Shown piece after piece: positions 34,220 to 44,985 of a DNA stretch of 64,000 bases. This DNA is from Zygaena filipendulae (Eukaryota; Arthropoda; Insecta; Lepidoptera; Zygaenidae). Position numbers and translations under genes: made by a program. The DNA lies in the NCBI GenBank assembly GCA_907165275.2, contig OU015651.1:12980501-13044500 (forward strand), read 5' to 3'. The notes under the pieces were generated by a model. The model searched no databases and was not told the DNA's origin. It saw nothing but the letters and a program-made list of their open reading frames with translations. The stretch's first letter is position 1. Each line of letters starts with the position of its first letter.

Positions 34220-34534
34220 TATATTGTCGTATAGATGTCGATGTCGTGGCTATATATCTTGTCTCATTTTTTTTTTACCCCTTTTTATTATTTACTTATT
34301 TTAATATTGCTGTTTGACCTTTTTTTTTTTGTTCCGCATTCGCATTTTTACCTACGATTAATAGGTATTCCAACTGACTACATTCCACGATTTCAAACAA
34401 AGGGAATACAATCACTGTGTATTCCAGACAGATCACATCAATGACATTGTTATGTTCAAAATTAATAATTTACATAATATTATTCTCAGCAGAAGTCTCA
34501 GAACAATTCAGAAAACATCAATTTAATTTTTATT
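34220..34534. other. No gene recognised
   Basis: T-rich sequence with no recognisable feature. Confidence 0.4.
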
Positions 34535-34790
34535 TTATTTAAATCCACTTCACAACAGACAGATCTACTTGATCCCACACTAAGCTATAAGCTTGTGTCG
34601 TGGAAACCAAGCAAGCGTGGTATATACTACATATATATTATACTATAGATATATAATATACACACCCAGACTGATAAATGGAGCCCTGCGTTCATCACGC
34701 AAAGTCCACCCCCACCGGGAATCGAACCCGGAACCTCTTGATTAGCGGGCAGGCATGGTGACCATTGCGCCAATCGGGTCGTTAGTCATC
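34535..34790 (-). mobile_element. SINE-2, full length
   Basis: The minus strand starts with a tRNA-like head. The A-box-type TGGCGCAATGGTCACCA is at 34772-34756 and the B box GGTTCGATTCC is at 34728-34718. The body contains GCTTGTGTCGTGGAAACC and the 3' end GTGGGATCAAGTAGATCTG. It is a pol III-type SINE, with other copies at 16372, 44776 and 58095. Confidence 0.85.
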
Positions 34791-35274
34791 ATCAATATCT
34801 GACATTATAGCGTCTTAACACGAATTAAGGAACTATTTTATGATATTGATACCCCAATTAATTTAACTATTGTTGTTAAAATCAGAATAATTTTTAACAT
34901 CCATTGTCTGCACTTACTGCCATTGACAATATAATTGACGAAACAGTGGAGTCATAACTCTACAGATCTAACATGCTATGTTGTGCAGTACGTCTGTGTG
35001 AGCAGTATTATTCCCTAAAATGAAGCCTACATTTGGCAGAATCATCGTCAAAACGGTGGAGCCATTAAAAACAACAAATTGGAATTGGAAGCCTACATTT
35101 TTAATTTTTTTTTCTTCTGATTATTACTAATAGGTATGTTTTGTATTTATAGTATGTATTTACTAGCCGGTAACAGTAGAACAAAAGTTAGCTACTAATA
35201 ATCCCATAATCCTTGTTTAATAATTATATAATTATTATTTAATAAATAAATATCATAATATCTTTTATACTATA
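34791..35274. other. No gene recognised
   Basis: No recognisable feature. Confidence 0.4.
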
Positions 35275-35554
35275 ATAAGGGAGTAGAATCCGCGATTCTA
35301 TACGTTAAATATTTATAACATGAAATTGAATAAGGAGAGCAACCAACCACCAAAAAGTTTTTAAATATTTTTTTGTCTGTTTGTTCACGACAATCTCCGA
35401 ATCCACCGAACGGATCGCCATGCAGTTCTCACAGGTAGATTAAGCCCAGCCTGAAGCCACAAATTGGCTTTGTTTCATTTAAATCAGACGTCGGAAAAAT
35501 TTTGTTGAAAAAAAAAAACGTTTCATGCGTGTGAAACCCACGGGCACAGCTAGT
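35275..35554 (+). mobile_element. HLE, CAACCAACCACC subfamily
   Basis: It contains GAGCAACCAACCACC, ACGACAATCTCCGAATCC and GTAGATTAAGCCCAGCC. It ends CGGGCACAGCTAGT. It is the single-copy reference for the palindromic element at 4980-5430. Confidence 0.82.
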
Positions 35555-36059
35555 ATCAAATATTTGTATCATCAAATATGGTTTTTTATAATCACTCATT
35601 CATTTCTAACCAGTCTAATCGCATATCAACAACAACAACAATCAATGAACAAAATTTTAAAGAACTTGAATGCCGTCGTTTGTCCCATCGTTACACAATT
35701 TACCATTTATCACTTACTCTGTTTGATATTACCTGTCCCATCACTATTTCTTACATAGAGACAATGACCAACGAGTGTATAACCACTGCGACAATGACGT
35801 AAACTTTGTACACTTATACCCGGGATATGCATATGCCATATATATACTTCTTACTGGGCATTATTTTTGCTTTATTTGTTTTTATTTTATATTATTATGG
35901 ATATTTAATATTAATTATGTGTATTCAACCCTTAGCTCCATAGTTTTACTTCTACAAATACGTCTGCGCAACTATAAGCTTATAGATTCATTTCTTAATT
36001 AATTTGAATATTCAGATATTTTTTTATTTCATTATTGAAAAGTTTTACAGCCTGTAAAC
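35555..36059. other. No gene recognised; hydrophobic short frame
   Basis: A 75-codon frame at 35775-36002 is very hydrophobic (YILLTGHYFCFICFYFILLW) and ends QIRLRNYKLIDSFLN. That style is seen in insect chemoreceptors, but T-rich DNA yields such frames by chance, so no call is made. Confidence 0.3.
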
Positions 36060-36190
36060 TCTAGGTACTATTTTATTTATGTCTTTATTTAACTTATTGC
36101 ACATGATGGTACAAAAGGCGGACTTAATGCCACAGTGGCATTCTCTACCAGGCAACTTTCAGATAGTACCGAGGCTTGCTTTGTGGTGCA
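36060..36190 (-). mobile_element. LINE 3' end
   Basis: The minus strand reads GAGAATGCCACTGTGGCATT-AAGTCCGCC and then TTTTGTACC toward an AATAAA-like tail. It is related to 20190-20330. Confidence 0.62.
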
Positions 36191-36300
36191 TTTATGATCT
36201 TATTATACATACATACACATATATTTACTTGAATACGCACTACTATGTAGGGGATATTATTGTGTTCATTACTGTTAGGTCTAGCACTAATGTGCTGTAG

Positions 36301-37225
36301 CTTTTATTTTGGAAGTAAAAATAATACGTAATTCAAACTCATAACTTTGAGAAACACACCATACCTAGTTATAATAGCTACTAACTGTGTAAAAAAAGAA
36401 TTGAAAAAAATATATTCAGTTATTATATGTTTTTGTTTCAACAGAGAAGTCGGAACTCAACTCTACAGTTACTTTAACTTTGATCATTGGTGACATTCAT
36501 TGTCATTATAAAATCATTATGAAAAACCATTAAATGTGAGGAATTCTTCATAATATATGGTCCATACTAAATATTAGCACTGTTTTTAAAATTTATTGAC
36601 AAGTCAAACATATTACTGGCATTATGTTGTATGTGCATATACAAATCGTAAATTACAAAAAAATAAGGAATTATTTATTGTATAGCGCTTAGATTTTAGT
36701 TAGTCTTTATTCTTTAAGTCTGTGAACCATGAATTCCATATTTTGGTTAAGTTGAATACCCTTATTTTTATAACCATAATATAGGTTTAGAATATATTAT
36801 AGTTTGAGTGAACAGTTATTTTGTTAATTTCTTTAAATATATATCTTAGTTTATATTGTCTATAGAATTGATAGCTCTTTGCTGCGGTACAAAAATCACT
36901 TGCCCTCTGCAGTGTTTCCACATATTAACAACTAAACCAGGTGCTTGATTTCCACTGATAATGACAATCTCTAGGTGAGAAGTAACAAATATTTTAACTT
37001 ATTCCAATTATGGTGATCAATACTGACTCTTTGTTTACAAATTGACTAGTTTTGTTTATTTTACAGTTAATTATTTTGACTAAATTTTCATTTTTTTGGT
37101 ACATTGCTACAGTTTAAGACATAATATTGTAGATCCAAGGTATATGCTGATGAAAATTTACTATAGTTGTGAAATTGTTTCACATGACATGTAAATGACA
37201 GATTATGAGGGAATCCTAATATGGG
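36301..37225. other. No gene recognised
   Basis: Splice-like words occur (TTTTGTTTCAACAG at about 36435), but the bracketed sequences have stops. Confidence 0.4.
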
Positions 37226-37576
37226 ATTGTGTTTCTATATTACAGTTACTATAGGAACATGTATGTGAATAACAAATTGTCATTAAGCCACACTCTCATA
37301 GCTTTCCCTTTAGAGGGTCTGCAACACTGGCTCACATTTGCTACTACTATTCACTTCGTATTAATAGTGAACCTATCAATTGTCTCGAATGTAAAGTTGC
37401 AGGTAACTACTTGGGATCCAGTAATGGAAAGATCTTACTCATATGTGACGAAAGTGCTCCCAGGAGCTCCTCTCTTTAATTGTCACCTCTGTTACAACAT
37501 TGACACCGTAGCTGCTGGTGAACTGCCATTGGATATGTTCAAGGGCGGCTCTGTCACATGTTTCAATTCATTCTAG
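37226..37576 (+). other. Unrecognised 115-codon coding-like segment
   Basis: The frame is open from the splice-acceptor-like TTTCTATATTACAG at 37222-37225 to TAG at 37574-37576. It has an internal stretch EGLQHWLTFATTIHFVLI and two CxxC-like cysteine pairs in overlapping frames (CLEC in one, CHLC in the other). The minus strand also gives protein-like runs broken by stops. Both readings suggest an eroded gene fragment inside the LTR-bounded element. No family was recognised, and chance is possible. Confidence 0.22.
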
Positions 37577-37716
37577 GGTTCATCAGGATCATTTCCTTGG
37601 ATTCGTAAACTAGAAATTTGAATCGGTTAAAATCCCTATAATTTTTTTGGTTATGATAGACGGATCATGTGCGCTTTTCCCACACACGTGAGCGTGTATT
37701 CTTTTAACACTTCTGA

Positions 37717-37961
37717 TGTTAGCAAAATGACTACTGCAGTTAACAAAATACATATTTATTAATTATCCAACTCTCTTTTACAAAAATATACAAGCATTAG
37801 TTCTAGCACTCAATACAATCACAACGGAATAGACCACAGATTAACTAGGGTTATCACTATGACAAGAATTGTTGCCCGTTGTCTTCATGTCAGCGACATG
37901 GATACTAGGCATTTCGGACCGAAGGCACCGTTGCGCTGCACCGCCAAATGAATTGCCAACA
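37717..37961 (-). repeat. LTR, right copy
   Basis: It is identical to 32839-33083 except for one G/A difference. The left inner flank is TTTTAACACTTCTGA and the outer flank is TTAATCTTTC. Confidence 0.8.
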
Positions 37962-38554
37962 TTAATCTTTCAGAAAAGCTATATTTTTATGAACTCTTGA
38001 GTAATTTTTATCTTTGGATCGATTCATCTTGCCATATCCATTAGTGGTCGGAATTCGGTGCCTTTACGGTATTATATATATCTATATTACCAGTAGTAGA
38101 ATCATTATAAGAAATTTTTTGGGGTGGATTTTTCAATTTCAATAAAAATTCAGGGTTTTGGTATCAAATAAAAGAAAACTGTAAACTGACACGGATAGGC
38201 ATTTTATATCAGTTTATGTTACCTGCATGTTTTTGTTTAGAAAAAGCGGATAGATCACAAACTATAATACATAAATATTATATACGTATAATGTAATAGG
38301 TAAAATACAAATAGTTCAGTTAATTTCTATAATTCACTTGACCCGCTTCCCTTCCACCCCAGGCGCTGTTTTCACGCGCCGCTGGACTTATGATTTACTT
38401 GGCAAATACTGTACATAAACTATTGTTTTGTTTCCCTTGGCCACGGTTCAGTTATTGTTTAATAAGTACGTACGAGTTACAGTTTTGTATAACAGTAAGC
38501 AAACGGGGCACATACACTGTATCAAAACAGTATGTAACTAATCATGAAGATTAA
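37962..38554. other. No gene recognised
   Basis: No recognisable feature. Confidence 0.45.
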
Positions 38555-38754
38555 TCCTACTAATATTATAAACGTGAAAGTGTGGATGTTTGGATGTTTG
38601 TTACTCAATCACGCAAAAACGGCTGAACGGATTTGGATGAAATTTGGCATGCACGTTGGCAGGGGTACGAAGAACGACATAAGGTCCTTTTTTCCCCGGA
38701 ATTCCCGCGGGAACTCCGAAATTACCGCGGGTGAAACCGCGGGGCACAGCTAGT
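38555..38754 (+). mobile_element. HLE, full length
   Basis: The ends are TCCTACTAATATTATAAACG and GAAACCGCGGGGCACAGC-TAGT. The CCGCGGGTGAAACCGCGG hairpin is perfect. Confidence 0.95.
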
Positions 38755-38783
38755 AATAAAATAATCTGCAGTGTCTCCACCAG

Positions 38784-38931
38784 GGTGTGTTACCAGTGAT
38801 GGCTTACGCTCACTATAGGCCTCATAAGAAGGCTCAAGATCACTCAAAGGGCTATGTTCAAAGTTTTGTTACCGGCTCAAATAAAAGAGGAGGAAATCCG
38901 CAGGCGAACCGAGTTTACCAACATAGCCTAA
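38784..38931 (+). pseudogene. Frameshifted RTE-like LINE C-terminal fragment
   Basis: GVLPVMAY (from 38784) and, one frame over, LKITQRAM followed by EEIRRRTEFTNIA (38830-38931) follow the order of a conserved block near the C-terminus of RTE-type LINE proteins. In intact members it reads roughly CVLPVMTYG, then LKVAQRAM, then EEIRRRT. A short deletion and frameshift separate the two parts. The fragment lies between two HLE 3' ends. Confidence 0.72.
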
Positions 38932-38950
38932 AGAATAACAAACCTCAAGC

Positions 38951-39000
38951 GCACGGGAACTCCAAAATTACTGCGGGTGAAACCGCGGGGGCCAGCTAGT
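38951..39000 (+). mobile_element. Second HLE 3' end
   Basis: CGGGAACTCCAAAATTACTG is followed by GTGAAACCGCGGGGGCCAG-CTAGT. No 5' end accompanies it, other than that of 38555. Confidence 0.85.
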
Positions 39001-39479
39001 TTTTGATAAAATAACTAAGCTGTTGATGTAGTATTTTCAGTTGATATAGATAGGTATCAACGAACTTTTTGCATGGGCATTTGTATCTAATGGCTGTCAT
39101 GGATACTTGAAATGCTCAAAGTTCCGCAACTGAAAGATCGGCGAACTTATTTATCTTCATTATATATTCATATATATATTTATCTTCAGAGTATTTCTTG
39201 AAAAATTCTCGTCACATTTTATTTGGAGCTGCAGTAACCTAGATTTTTGTTTGTATTGACGGAATATAAAGTAGGTGAGGAAGTCAAAAATACAGCGCAC
39301 GTGGATGGGAGTGGGATCCGCTTTATAAAACGCATGCCCGTTGAGAAGCTTATCCTAAAACACTTGCTGCAACGTTTTCGCCTAAATAAAATATTGTATG
39401 GAAGTTGCGAGTAAAATACAGCAACATTTTCGATTTTTTTATCTAAAAAATCAAACGAGGAGTAGAGAGTAGTAGTACT
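39001..39479. other. No gene recognised
   Basis: No recognisable feature. Confidence 0.45.
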
Positions 39480-39594
39480 ATACCTACTAATATTATAAAG
39501 AGATAAGATGATCGTTCATCTGTTTGTATGTCATAAATAAACTGAGAAATTACTTAACTGATTTAATAACTATTTCACTTATATCTACAGTATT
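39480..39594 (+). mobile_element. HLE 5' fragment
   Basis: CTATACCTACTAATATTATA is followed by a diverged interior. No 3' end follows before the next HLE. Confidence 0.6.
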
Positions 39595-39629
39595 CTTGAG
39601 TGACATAGTGTGCTTTCATCCCTATCTGG

Positions 39630-39857
39630 ATACATATAAAATGCTTTGTCCTGAATGACTAACCGACGGATCAACGCACAGATTAAACCGCTGATCGTAG
39701 AGACCTGAAACTTGGAGGGTGCGTTCTTTGTATAACGTAGGCATCCGATAAGAAAGGATTTTCCCAAAATCCACCCCTCAAGGGGGTGAAAAAGTGGTTG
39801 CAAAGTTTGTATGCAACAATTACGCGGGACCTCCGAAATTATAGAAATTACAGCTAG
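39630..39857 (+). mobile_element. HLE of the 14737 subfamily
   Basis: TTTGTCCTGAATGACTAACC and AGGCATCCGATAAGAAAGG are followed by an end eroded to ACAGCTAGC. Confidence 0.75.
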
Positions 39858-40929
39858 CGTTAAATATTCTCATATCGATTTTTTTCTCCAACGGAAACAA
39901 ACGGGTACAAACTCGGTATGTTGTAACATAAACATTATAAACAACCTGAACGCATCGCTTTACATAATAAATCTTAGCTTGGTACGATCATTATTAAACG
40001 ACACCCGCGGTGCGTGTCTGAAATTTCAGTTTCGCCATACGCTGACACGACGATATTGTACGAAATTCATTTTCGCTTAATAATTTTGATGCATGCAGGG
40101 GCCCGGCGGATGCGTGACTACGCAAAATGGTGGACGAAATTAGCTACTTGTAACGAGCCCCCTTGGAAAGCTGGCGAGGCGTTTCCTTGTATATTTTGTT
40201 TCTTTATTACTTTTTCTAAGTTTGAACCCGATTACCCGAGCTGTGGGATTTTATATCACACGTTGTAAGGACCACACGGCAATTCTATTTCTCATTTACT
40301 TTTTCTTTCTTCTTTTTTATGGACTTTCGCATATAATGCTTTGAGCCAGTTTCAAGTAAAATTAATTAGATCAATAGACATAGACATAGACATAGACATT
40401 ACTTTATTTGGCATCACAAAATTCCTTAAAAGTAATACATGCATCAAATTTAAAATGAATCGGATATATTTTCTATTAAAATGCTTCGTTGTACGGTTTG
40501 AAATGGCAAGCCACGGTACTCTAGCTAGCAAGAACTTTCTCGAAGCTCTTGGAGGAAACCGAAGAAATCAGCTCGAAATGTCAAGTAATATCTTCTTGAG
40601 CGCATAAAAAACCGTCTCTGTGAAAATGATTGTCCAAAACAGCACTTTATAACACAACAAAATCTATTTTTAACAATTTTTTATCGACATGAAAATAAAA
40701 GACCGAACCGCCCATCCGACCGAGCGATCGATCTTTGATTCCTGACAAAAAACCCCTCTTGTACCTATACTTAATATGTTTTTTTTTTGTATTTCAGTAT
40801 TCTGTTCGACGTTTGATATTTTAAGATTTTCATATTGTATTTTTTTCACTAACATTCGTTTTTCTAGCCATTCCATTCCGAGATTTCGGACAACTCGCAT
40901 CAAGTGAGTTAATTAGATCGTTTGTTACG
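39858..40929. other. No gene recognised; LINE-tail-like microsatellite
   Basis: (ATAGAC)4 at 40373-40397 followed by ATTACTTTATTTGGCATC looks like a minus-strand LINE tail (GCCAAATAAAGTAAT plus repeat). The remaining sequence is unassigned. Confidence 0.5.
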
Positions 40930-41515
40930 ATTTCGCATAATACTTATACCTACTCAACCGATCACCGTAAAATTTTGCATACACGTTGTCAGGGGCACTG
41001 GCGTGCCTTCCATGCAAGCCCAAAAGCCCGGCCTGCCTAGATGAAGCGCTTGCTTGTGGAAAATCAAATATTTTATAAGGTATTTATTACTTTGAAACGG
41101 GGCGTGAGTGAAACACGGTTTATAAATTTATAATCTAGTGTAATCAGTACAGAGAAGTAAGTTTAAATATATACGAAATAGTCACTGGCCTTCGCGATCC
41201 GTGGTAGAGTCCGAAGCTGCAGTGGCGTCGACCAGCATGCGAAGAACAGGAAGAAGAAAGAAAACAGAACAGCAGAATCCAAAGTTTTTCAAGTTTCAAG
41301 TAAAGATTGTAAATAGATTGAAGATAGTTTTGATATCCAAAGAAGGAAGCTGGAATCATTTGTCATCATGAAATCCCTGCCGACATTTTAGATGAAGAAA
41401 AGAACGTACTACCTCCATGGGCGTTAGCACCACGTTACAACTTATTAAAATATTTTGGTTAGGCAAAACAGGCTTTTGGGCTTGTATGGAAGGACCGCCA
41501 GTGCTGACTCAGGGG
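40930..41515 (+). mobile_element. HLE fragment split by a TIR element
   Basis: CGTAAAATTTTGCATACACG-TTGTCAGGGG stops at 40995 and TCAGGGGTATCTGC resumes at 41509. The resumed side is strongly diverged. Confidence 0.65.
40996..41503. mobile_element. hAT-like non-autonomous TIR element
   Basis: The terminal inverted repeats of about 33 bp begin CACTGGCG and contain CAAGCCCAAAAGCC. The right end is GGCTTTTGGGCTTG...CGCCAGTG. TCAGGGG is repeated outside (40989-40995 and 41509-41515), close to an 8-bp hAT duplication, although five extra bases (CTGAC) lie between the right TIR and that repeat. No transposase ORF remains in 508 bp. Confidence 0.72.
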
Positions 41516-41652
41516 TATCTGCTACATAGAAGGAAATTATACGATCTAATGGAAAGGAATCTAATGGTGAAAGTCTTTTTAAAATCGGTCCAGTAGTGTT
41601 TAGGTAATCGTAACAAACAAACAAGAAATTAAATTTTTCCCAATTATAATAT

Positions 41653-41832
41653 ACTAGTCGTGCCCCGCGGTTTCACCCACGTTAATTTCAGAGTTCCCGC
41701 GGGAATTCCAGGATAAAAAGTACCCTATGTGTTAATCTGATGTATAAGCTATATTATTGTAAAGTTTCATTTAAATTCATCCATCCATCCATATATTCTT
41801 ACGAACTTTCGCGTTTATAATATTAATAGGAA
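41653..41832 (-). mobile_element. HLE, full length with short (CATC)n
   Basis: ACTAGTCGTGCCCCGCGG on the left and TTTATAATATTAATAGGA on the right. It lacks part of the TTTTTGCGTGAAAG block present at 16148. Confidence 0.88.
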
Positions 41833-42393
41833 GTAGGAAGTTAAGATGAAGATTATATCTCATTAAAAAAAATCACTTTTCGAAATCTGCCAGTCATTGA
41901 TATACCTAACAATTTTGAAATTGTTATTATTAAAAAGCTTATTTAATATTATGTGTCAATTCTATAATATTATTGATACTATAAAGCTACTATGTAGTTT
42001 GTTAGTAAGTTAGGTACCTTTAGATATATTGTACTGAGGAGATTATAAAGTACTTTTTTCGCCATATTTTATAGATTGATTTTCTTACTTGGCAATAAAA
42101 TATATTAAGCAGTGTTAAAAAAATAAAAATATCAAATAAAACAAATTGCTGAAGTATCGTCGGAGCCGAACTCGTTCAATATAAAAGGGTTGTTCTCAAA
42201 AAACTTTCCATCATGAGAGTCGTGAGTCGCGAATCACCTCGTTAAATGGAAATTTTCACAATGACTCCCACTCGGTAAGATAACGAGTAGGTAAGTACCT
42301 ATTATTTTTCAGTAGGTAAAGTGAAAAGAAACGAATTATTATTTATTGGTTCGTAATATCGGGTTTGTTATTAGGTATTGAAATGAAACTATA
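41833..42393. other. No gene recognised
   Basis: No recognisable feature. Confidence 0.45.
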
Positions 42394-42537
42394 GTCACAA
42401 ATATTATGAAACAAAGTCCGCGGCCGCGTCTATCTGTCTGTTTGTCTGTTCGCGATAAACTCAAAAACTACTTTAATCCTGGGATTCCCGCAGGAACTCC
42501 GAAATTACCGCGGGTGAAACCGCGGGGAACTGCTGGC
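42394..42537 (+). mobile_element. HLE with internal deletion
   Basis: TATCTGTCTGTTTGTCTGTT lies close to CAGGAACTCCGAAATTACCG. The end is GGGGAACTGCTGG. Confidence 0.75.
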
Positions 42538-42994
42538 ATTTATGAAAATTATGAATTCATTCATTACTGCGAAGTATTTTTTTTCCTATTAGCGCAAACG
42601 TTGGCGCATTTCGAGTTAGTCAAACATACGCCAATAGGGATTGCCAAACACGCTTGTTATCACAGATTGTTTGTTAAAGACAAACTTCTGCTTAGCGCCG
42701 TACATCTCGATGTTTGTTATGTTAATTTATTTTGATACGGGCTCCATTGGCGGCTGAAGACTTAGAATGGTGGATTGGTATTGGCTCGAAACAGGTATGC
42801 CGTCTTCGAAATTATTGGTTTATGTTTATATTGAAGTGTAACTCTTGTTGAACTTGTGATTTTAAAGCGAACTGATTTATTTACCGTCTACTAATACAGG
42901 CACCTGGCTTGTCCGTTCATACAAGTTTTTTGTGCGCGTTTGTTGTACAAGGTTCGCACCGGAGTGCGGTGAGTGACGAAGTTCGTGTTGGAAA
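42538..42994. other. No gene recognised
   Basis: No recognisable feature. Confidence 0.45.
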
Positions 42995-43176
42995 TTCAAG
43001 CGGTAATTTCGGAGTTCCCGCGGGAATTCAAGGATAAACTATACCTACGTTTAAACCTTCCTCTTGAATCACTCTATCTGTTACTGTACTGGACTGTCAC
43101 TGAATCACTTATCGGTCCAATACTTCCAGATATCCCTTAAGTAACAAACTTTACCCCTTTGCAATATTAGTGTAGA
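42995..43176 (-). mobile_element. HLE, 3' tip missing
   Basis: GCGGTAATTTCGGAGTTCCC and GCGGGAATTCAAGGATAAAC are followed by CTTCCTCTTGAATCACTC, as at 16560, and the remnant AATATTAGTGTAG. Confidence 0.7.
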
Positions 43177-43599
43177 TAAAAAAGCCATTGGCTAAAAATA
43201 ATAATGAGAATTGTTGAAAAAGCAAATTACTGGCGAAATTACAGATTTCAGCGCTCGCTAACCACTTTTCTTAGCTATAAAACTTCTGGCCGGGACACGG
43301 GGCCCCGCCTATTTCTCATTTCTCGTAAACTCCCCTTAAGTGGGGCGCCTCTCGGTCTATTGGCGTTCATTTTTTTTAAACGCAACATAATCTTAACATG
43401 AGTGTACTGAACATTGACTGATGTGACTAAAATTAACTGTACATAATAGAAACGTCGCGAAGAAGAACCGAAGGAGAACCAGCACCTGCTCTCAAATCCT
43501 TACCTCTCTCACCCCTCGCTATACCCCATACTTCTGATCCTCACCATATCGCTTACATTTCTGGCCCTCTTCGATTCGGATCTCCTACATTTTTTGTAT
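43177..43599. other. Non-genic, mixed composition
   Basis: 43290-43370 is GC-rich (GGGGCGCCTCTCGGTCTATT) and echoes the hairpin insert of MITE-e at 34135-34190. Confidence 0.45.
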
Positions 43600-43705
43600 A
43601 AAAATCTCGTGTCACAGCGTTTGCTATCGAACTCCTCCGAAACGCCTTAACCGATTTTTATGGAATTTTTGTGCATATTTGGTGGATCTGAAGGTATTTT
43701 TTATA
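43600..43705 (+). mobile_element. HLE 5' half of the 2294 subfamily
   Basis: AAAAATCTCGTGTCACAGCG and CGCCTTAACCGATTTTTATG match 2294-2498. The 3' half is absent. Confidence 0.75.
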
Positions 43706-44775
43706 TACTCACGTGGAAAACTAAGGAATGTATCGTCATTTCAGCGCAAAATTGGACAACTGACTGAATTTTTTTTCGCGATATGGACATGAAGATAAGT
43801 TCTTCAGTTCATCTTTGAATCGGATTCCAAGTTCTAGTCTGGGTGCATAACTGTAAGGTTTTCGAGAAGAACCTTTTTCAATAACTACTTCACTGATTAA
43901 AATTAAAACGATGACGTGGGTCGGTAACCAGTAACGGCCAAAACGGAGAACGAAGTAATTATTTTTATGTTCGAACAGTTTAAAATTAATGGTGCTAAAA
44001 AAACAAGAGTGGTAATAACAGTTCAAACGTGAAAACGGCGGCCATTGTAACTTCTCAAAACCAATTTGGAAAGGTTTATTAATCTTTGAAGTCGAACTTA
44101 AGAACTTATTCGCTTCATTGGATAGGATGTTGATAATATTACCTATCTACATCAACAATAGAATTACATATCGTGACTGACTGACTGACTGACTTTCTTT
44201 GTCAGAAAAACCCGCTTAGTCTCGTAGAAATCATGTCCAAGACTTGCTTTAACAACGCTGGCAAGAAAATGTTTTATAGTAAAAATAGGTAAGTTTTCTT
44301 TTCTTTATCTTATTTCTAAAACGTCACAAAACTCTAATAGGCAATTTCAAATATTAATATTTAGGATTAAGCGTTATATTTAAGTGTAATTTGTTTTCCA
44401 AGTAATCAAAAAGTTTTTAGCTACTTACAAATTTATTATTTCTTACCGTTCTTTAAGTTCTATATCAAGTGATCTAGATCTCTTTAGTAAGAATTTTGCG
44501 TCAGAGAAATTAAATTGTTTTACATATGTACCTACTTACATCAGCGTATACTTACTTTTTATCTTGGTTTTACCATCCTTCTAAAGAGTAAGTACAGTGC
44601 TCTCCGCTTAATATTTTGAGATACTAACAATTCACTTGAACGTGATGACAAATGACTTAGTTTTTATCTAACATTTACCATACATAAAGTACTGTATTGA
44701 ATCTGTCTGTCTGTCTGCCTCGCAAAAGCTGCTATACGCATAGGTACATAAGGTATGTGTATAAATAAGAACCTG
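43706..44775. other. No gene recognised; (GACT)n microsatellite
   Basis: (GACT)4 is at about 44177-44193. A 96-codon minus frame at 43736-44026 has no recognised domain. Confidence 0.45.
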
Positions 44776-44985
44776 GTTTCGATGACGACTGAAGCGAAAC
44801 TAGATGCTTGTATCATGGAAAATAAGCAAACGTGGTATATACCTACTGCATATTATCACGTCATGGTCTTGAACTGAAAAATGGAACATGACAAAAACTA
44901 CCCTCACGAGGAATCGAACACAGAACCACTTTATTAGCGGAGCGGCGTGATATTGACCGCTACGTCAATGTGGTTGCTTATAGCT
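44776..44985 (-). mobile_element. SINE-2, diverged full-length copy
   Basis: The minus strand has GACGTAGCGGTCAATAT (A-box region) and GGTTCTGTGTTCGATTCC (B-box region), then GTGGTATATACC-like and GCTTGTATCATGG body sequence. It is more decayed than 34535. Confidence 0.75.

Larger units (their letters stand above)
32839..37961 (-). mobile_element. LTR-bounded element with mosaic interior
   Basis: Two 245-bp direct repeats (32839-33083 and 37717-37961) differ at one base by eye. Each runs TGTTAGC...GCCAACA. The outer flanks share TTAA (32835-32838 and 37962-37965), while the inner flanks differ, as expected for one LTR insertion. Orientation is inferred as minus: AATAAATATG lies inside the repeat on that strand, and TCAGAAGTG follows the right LTR on that strand, like some insect LTR leaders. 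The interior contains MITE-e, SINE-2, an HLE and a LINE tail instead of intact gag-pol. Short coding-like scraps with stops remain on the minus strand at about 33350-33700. Confidence 0.7.

Noticed and set aside
34700..34790. tRNA-like sequence with good A and B boxes
   Set aside because: It lacks a complete cloverleaf and continues into a SINE-2 body, so it is a SINE head and not a tRNA gene.
35775..36002. Hydrophobic frame resembling part of a gustatory receptor
   Set aside because: The resemblance is only in style. No conserved receptor motif is present and the DNA is very T-rich.
32839..37961. Idea that the two 245-bp repeats are independent solo insertions of a short element
   Set aside because: Neither copy alone has matching flanks, whereas the outer flanks of the pair share TTAA. 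One LTR-type insertion explains the data better.
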